38,478 nt of DNA, taken from assembly GCA_964058805.1 (NCBI GenBank), contig CAXKVV010001905.1, positions 1-38,478 on the forward strand. The letters run 5' to 3'. The translations under genes and the position numbers were made by a program. Numbering within the stretch: position 1 is the first letter of the stretch; the number at the start of each line of letters is the position of its first letter. The DNA comes from Schoenoplectus triqueter. Lineage: Eukaryota > Streptophyta > Magnoliopsida > Poales > Cyperaceae. Below the pieces are notes generated by a model. It was not told the DNA's origin. It saw nothing but the letters and a program-made list of their open reading frames with translations, and did not search any database. Below are positions 33,525-38,478 of the stretch, piece by piece.

Positions 33525-34430
33525 CATGGCTGGTTTTAGGGGCGGCAATCAGTTAATGTTGCCAAAGCTGACAAAGATAAATTATGATAATTAGAGCATA
33601 CTAGTCAAAACTCTAATGAGTGCGCAAGATGACTAGGAGATAATCGAAGAAGGCTATGAAGAAGTTGTTCTTACAGAGCAAGGTATAATAGAGGTGCAAA
33701 TCAAGGCAGCCAAAGAGAAGAAGACAAAGGATAAGAGCACTCTCTACATGCTCTATCAGACAATAGATGAAGCAGGTTTCAAGAAGATTGCGATAATGAC
33801 AACAACGAAGGAGGCATGTGACACACTCGAGAAGGCATACAAAAGTGTGGGAGTAAAGCAGATCAAACTTTAGAACTTGAGAGGTGAACTCGAGATGGCG
33901 CACATGAGGAGAGTATATCCAACTACATCTCTCGAGTCCATATAATTGTAAGACAAATCATAAGAAACTATGAAAAGCTGATAGAAAATTGAGTTATCGA
34001 GAAGGTTTTGAGGTCATTGATGGATGAATTCGAGAATATTACATATGTGATTGAAGAAGCGAAAGATCTTTCAACACTAATAATAGATGAGCTCGTGGTA
34101 TCTTTGATGGCTCATAAATAGAGAGGAAAAAAGAAATGGGAGACACTTGAAGAAGTATTGCAAGCAAAGGCCAGCCTAAACAATAACAATTCTAATCTCG
34201 AGATAAACTTGGGAACGACACAAACTCAGATCTCCAAAAAAGAATATTCTAAAAGAGGATCTAGTCAAGGCGACCGAGAACGAGACAGAGGCCGAGGTGA
34301 TAGTGGTAACAAACCCGACGTAGACTGCTACAATTATGATAAGTATAGGTTACTATGTTCGGATTGTTGGGTCAAGAAGAAGGTGGAGGGCAAAACCAAC
34401 TATACCAAGGAGAATGTTGATGACGCATAA
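33525..34430 (+). pseudogene. copia gag remnant
   Basis: Reads MAGFRGGNQLMLPKL..., then DKSTLYMLYQ and EACDTLEKAY typical of copia Gag, with several stops. A zinc-knuckle relic CYNYDKYRLLCSDCW retains only part of the CX2CX4HX4C pattern (the second Cys and the His are lost). Confidence 0.75.
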
Positions 34431-34439
34431 TGAGACAAA

Positions 34440-35310
34440 TTCAGAAAGTGGGACAGTGTGGTCTCTCGACACACACACATGAGTAATCACATGTCGGGAC
34501 ACAAGAACCTATTTATCGAGATGGAGAAGATTGTTGGAACAATCTCATTTGGTGATGCTTCAAAGGTGAAGGTAAAAGGGCAAAGACAATGTAAAATTTA
34601 TTCAGAAGAATGATGGAACTGGAATGATAGAAAATGTGTACTTTATTTTAGAGATGAAAAGTAATATTTTGGGTGTTGGTCAACTGATGGAGAAATGGTA
34701 CAAAGTATTCTCAAACGAAAGATCTCTAAATCTAGAACATAAGACCGACAAAATAGTGGCAAGTGTCGAAATGGCACCGAATAGAATGTTCAAGCTGGAT
34801 CTCAACTCCGTTCAAGAGATATGTTTGAAAGTAAGTTTAGAGAACAAAAAATAATTTTGACACCCCAGGTTTGGTCATCTCGGGTACATAGGACTGAAGG
34901 AGGTGGTGAGAAAGCAATTTGTGATAGGGCTATCAAATCTCGAGTTCGAAAAGCAGTTATGTGAAGGATGCATTATCGAAAAGCATGCAAAGGAATCGTT
35001 CAGGAAGGTCAAGTTTCGAGCTAAAAAGCCTCTCGAGCTTATTTACACTGACATCTGTAAGCCAATCACACCTACATCATTTGGAGGATGAAAGTATTTC
35101 AGCACTTTTACTGATGATTATTTGAGAAAGTATTGAATCTATTTTCTAAAGGAGAAATCAGAGGCCTTTGAGATTTTCAGAAGATTTAAGGTCATGATCG
35201 AAAAGAATGCAAGGGCATACATTAAGTCCTTGAGATCAGATAGAGGTGACAAGTACCTCTTGAACAACTTTAAGAATTTTTGTAAGGAGTATGAAATCTA
35301 AAGGTTCTAC
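34440..35310 (+). pseudogene. copia protease and integrase remnant
   Basis: The protease active-site triad DSG is replaced (LDTHTH); then NHMSGHKNLF, KSNILGVGQLMEKWYKV, and the gag-pre-integrase/zinc region FGHLGYIGLKEV ... CEGCIIEKHAK. The integrase core follows with LELIYTDICKPI, STFTDDYLRKY and SLRSDRGDKYL. It breaks off at about 35310 inside the NGI-type motif. Stops are scattered. Confidence 0.75.
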
Positions 35311-35985
35311 ATGAATTGTAATTCTCCATTTTGAATCTTTTCAGAATCTTCTTCGTATATGCTTCTCGTGAGAACAAAAATATTTTTCTCGTGTTGCTTC
35401 ACCTCGAGGCCCAAGAAGTATTTCATCAATCTGAGATCTATCATCTTAAATTCCTTCATCATGGCTCATTTAAACTCTTCTACCATCTCGAGCTATTTCC
35501 CATAAAAATCAGATCATCGACATAAAACGTCACGATCAATGTTTCTCTCCTTCTCGACTTCACATAGATGGCATGCTCGTACATGTACTGTTTGAAACCA
35601 TTCTCCTTGAAGTATCCATCAATTCTCATATTCTGGACTCTCGATGCCTACTTGAGTCCATACAACGTCTTCTTCAGTTTAAGTATCTTTTGCTTCTTTC
35701 CCAACTTTATATTCCCGAGAGGTTGTTCGACATACACCTCTTCCTTGAGTACTCCATTTAAGAACACCGTCTTCACACCCATCTGATAGATTGGTTATTC
35801 AGATTAAGCTGCTATCAAGATCAATGACTTGATTATCTCCATTCAGTCCATTAGTGCAAACACCTCGTCGTAGTCAATACCAGCCTTTTACTGATAACCC
35901 TTCACTCTTTATGGCATATGGTTCAATCCAATTATCTTGCTCAGGTGTATTCCTTTGGCCTTGCCTGGTTTGAAAACTGATAGTT
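35311..35985 (-). pseudogene. copia reverse transcriptase remnant, inverted
   Basis: Minus-strand reading gives [77 protein letters not shown], the catalytic FYVDDLIF (YVDD codons at 35513-35524), LGLEVKQHEKNIFV and KRFKMENYNS. Frame changes and stops interrupt it. Every other coding piece of the element is on the + strand. Confidence 0.85.
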
Positions 35986-36470
35986 TTAAACTTGTAGGCT
36001 ATTCCAATAGTGATTGGTATGGAGATATAGAAAACAGAAAGGGCACTTCGAAATTTATATTATATGTTAGAGACACAATCTTCACGTGGCTCTTGAAGAA
36101 GTAAGCAATTATCACACTATCAATCTGTGAAGCCGAGTTTGTTGTTGCATCATTGTGCGTGAATCATGAGATTTGGCTAAGAAACTTATTGGATAACTTG
36201 AAGCTGACATAACTAGAGGCAACTAAGATTCGAGTGAATAATAAATCGGCGATCAAGTTGACAAAAAACCTGATGCATCACGAGAAGACCAAGCACATAG
36301 ACATGTGTTACCACTCTGTTCGAGAACACATCAAGGAAAAGGAAAAATGAGTTACTCACATGCCGAGCAACGATCAAGTAACAGATATCTTCAAAAAGGC
36401 ACTCTCAGGGCCTTTATTCGAGAATTGTAGAAGGAAGCTCAGGATGATGAATAATTGAGACCTGAGATTA
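35986..36470 (+). pseudogene. copia RNase H remnant
   Basis: Plus-strand reading gives FKLVGYSNSDWYGDIENRKG, SICEAEFVVAS, NHEIWLRNLL, NNKSAIKLTKN, HEKTKHIDMCYHSVREHI and MPSNDQVTDIFKKAL, the usual RNase H series, with stops. Confidence 0.8.
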
Positions 36471-36478
36471 AAATAGGA

Positions 36479-36944
36479 TGTTGAAAATAGTAATCTTCAA
36501 GTCTCAAAATCTAAAAAGAATCAGACGAGATCTAGAAATATGTCATAAAAAAGTGTAATATTATTTGCTTAAAGTATTAAGGCATATAATTGACATAAGG
36601 AATGATTGAGATATTATGTCTAAATTGTTAAGGCGTGTAATAGTATTAGAAATATTTTAAGATTTTGTATTTGATTTGTGTGAGGTACATTGAAAGCACG
36701 GACTAGTATAAATAATGGTAGAATGCTATGAGAATGTATAAAAGTAGAAAAAGATTATCATAAGAGAAATTAAACAATTATGTGTGTTTGTAATTTCAGT
36801 TAAGGTTTTAATAGAAATAGTTTGAAAGGACATTGAAATATTTCTTGATCTAGTATCGTGTTATTTCTAGTATCGTGTTATTTGAGAGTTGTGTTTTAAA
36901 AAACTGAACGAGCACCTAGTGATTAAAGTAAAAACTATATTACA
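36479..36944 (+). repeat. 3' LTR
   Basis: Starts TGTTGAAAATAG after an AAAATAGGA purine stretch and ends TATTACA, about 466 bases. It contains an internal 17-base tandem duplication CTAGTATCGTGTTATTT (36850-36866 and 36867-36883) not seen in the 5' copy. Confidence 0.7.
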
Positions 36945-38162
36945 ATCATAATGTACATAATTAAAAAAATAAATCAATCTAGAAGCATTATATAAAGAAA
37001 TTGTAACTCTAACCATACCTTTTTTTAACTTAGCTATACAAATAACTATTTTTGTAGTTTCTAAATATATTTCTATTGAAGATTTCACCAGAAACATCAC
37101 CTTGTAGAGTGACAAACCGCACGTGTTATCGCAGTCAATTTTTGTTTTGTTTTTTGTTTTTTGTCTGGAAAAGCTAGTATATAAACCTAGTATGCTGGTG
37201 TAATAACAACTAGATTGTACATGTACAAGTTAAAATATTTATACAATTTTGATGGAACGATGTGCTAAGACGTTTTGCAATTTGACATGTAAACAACGGA
37301 TTAAAACTTGTCATCGACTTAAAACATCGTCTGGCAATGAATGTATTTAAATCTTGTACCATTTCTTGTACCTCTATAGTAGTAAGAGGCTCCTAGGTGA
37401 CATATATATTCGGCCCACTAGTTCATTTGTTATTCTTAGGCCATTTTGCAAGGACAACTGAAATTGGGCCTCAGATCCAATAACACACTGAATACATCCG
37501 AAAAACATCACCACACGCACACACACATACGCGATGATTAATATACCCACCAGATGAAAAGCAAGAATCTAAGTTTAAACCTAATATGAGATAAAGAGGT
37601 ATGTAGCGGTTAGCATACAACCGACTCGTTAAGTTTTCTATATTTTTTTCCAAAAGAAAATCTAATGTCAAAAGGCATCTAATATCGATAGATAGTGACC
37701 TAAAACACCGGTCAGATGACAACATCGAACTGTTCACAAAACTTATTAGGAGAGGATGATTTGTCCAATGGTTGTAACAAGTGCACCCAAAGTCTTCTGC
37801 AATTTAGTACACTTTGTATTCTCAAATCTTATCTCGTCGTCTCGAGGAATTCACGCTTGAAGGAAGTAGCTTGCAACAGCTCTTCTTGTGCAACATGTTT
37901 TTTTGGATAAGAGGTAAAAGAGAGGTTTACTGGTAAAGGTATCTAATAAAAATATTTCATTTCAGCCCTATTACCGTATTATGACAAACCAACAAAACAG
38001 TTATTAGTGGAGAGGAGATGAAACAAAGAGGAGATCAGCCATTCCAAAAGGAAGAGATGCAAGTGCAATATGGAGATGAGAATTTCTATAATAGATCGTT
38101 CATAGATTTTTGAGGGTTTTACAAAATAATTGATAGAGGCAAGAGCCAAAATTTTTAAAAAA
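36945..38162. other. Intergenic DNA without a recognised gene
   Basis: A short CA-rich tract (about 37510-37530). Frames of 60-90 aa at 37471-37910 on both strands show no known domain. Nothing further seen. Confidence 0.4.
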
Positions 38163-38294
38163 ATAATAATATAAAAGGACCGAGACTCGGATTTATGTCA
38201 CTAGAGAATTAAGATTTAAAAAATTAATATAAAAGGACCGAAAATTAATATAAAAGGACCGAGACGCGGATTTATATCATTAGAGAATTAAGAT
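38163..38294. repeat. 79-base tandem duplication
   Basis: ATATAAAAGGACCGAGAC, CGGATTTAT(G/A)TCA(C/T)TAGAG and AATTAAGATT occur from 38169 and again from 38248. A third, short AATTAATATAAAAGGACCG lies between them at 38222. Confidence 0.85.
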
Positions 38295-38478
38295 TGTTAA
38301 ATTAGAAGGAGCCAATATACCTCACGATATTAAAAATATATAATAAATTCTAACTAACTTTCATGGAATTAGAGGTCCTTCAACCCCGCCTCCCCCCTCC
38401 CATCACCATCCCTGCCTTTAGGTTTTGAAAGCCAAGTCTCAGGCTCTCAGGTCCTTTCTTACAAAAGCCAATAAGGTC
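38295..38478. other. Right edge of the window, nothing assigned
   Basis: CT-rich patch at about 38375-38415; no gene recognised, but a gene could begin beyond the edge. Confidence 0.3.

Larger units (their letters stand above)
33273..36944 (+). mobile_element. Decayed Ty1/copia retrotransposon with an inverted internal segment
   Basis: Order on the + strand: truncated 5' LTR, methionine-tRNA-type primer site, gag remnant, protease/integrase remnant, reverse transcriptase on the opposite strand (about 35311-35985), RNase H remnant, 3' LTR. Gag-integrase-RT-RNase H order is the copia plan. Many stops and frameshifts are present, so it is dead. The inversion and the lost part of the 5' LTR show rearrangement after insertion. 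Confidence 0.85.

Noticed and set aside
1..38478. CRISPR arrays, prokaryotic operons, rRNA or tRNA genes
   Set aside because: None seen; the window is clearly plant nuclear DNA, and the only tRNA-related signal is the retrotransposon primer site.

Overview
This is nuclear DNA from a flowering plant, most likely a eudicot. The genes have spliced plant-type introns (GT/AG, AT-rich), encode plant-only families (CYP81 P450, RALF peptide, LPA1, PCC13-62-like desiccation protein, HMA metallochaperone-like protein), and sit as moderate-GC islands in very AT-rich, transposon-littered DNA. The species cannot be named from the sequence alone.

Layout. 1-1810: two-exon CYP81-type cytochrome P450 (+), cut only upstream of its ATG. 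1811-8300: repeat territory. Two related elements (about 3325-4190 and 4190-8305) share end sequences and many TATAAATA-like words. The second carries a decayed, intron-bearing 3' fragment of a UTP12/WDR3 (U3 snoRNP WD40) gene plus a nested foldback MITE. 8909-9220: intronless RALF peptide precursor (-). 11294-15318: nine-exon LPA1-type thylakoid TPR protein (-). 16766-18423: three-exon desiccation-related, ferritin-like secreted protein (-). 19134-20747: two MITE-like elements, the second swollen by about 0.7 kb of degenerate (TAA)n. 21833-24638: five-exon FolD folate enzyme (-). 25050-28230: AT-rich DNA with a foldback MITE, a short Helitron and a half-copy of a Mutator-like MITE. 28221-30362: three-exon HMA-domain (HIPP/HPP-type) protein (-). 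30788-31172: full copy of the same Mutator-like MITE with a 10-bp target duplication. 33273-36944: decayed Ty1/copia retrotransposon whose reverse-transcriptase segment is inverted relative to the rest. 36945-38478: intergenic DNA with a small tandem repeat.

The genes are not an operon or cluster; each has its own promoter and an unrelated job (specialised metabolism, peptide signalling, photosystem II assembly, stress-related apoplastic protein, one-carbon metabolism, metal binding). The most noteworthy observations concern transposon-gene interplay: the HMA protein gene ends inside a half MITE and lacks the C-terminal CaaX box expected of a HIPP; a repeat element has taken up a UTP12 fragment at the DNA level; and the copia element is internally inverted. 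Exon boundaries were placed by hand from splice consensus, reading-frame phase and remembered family sequences; no database search was run.
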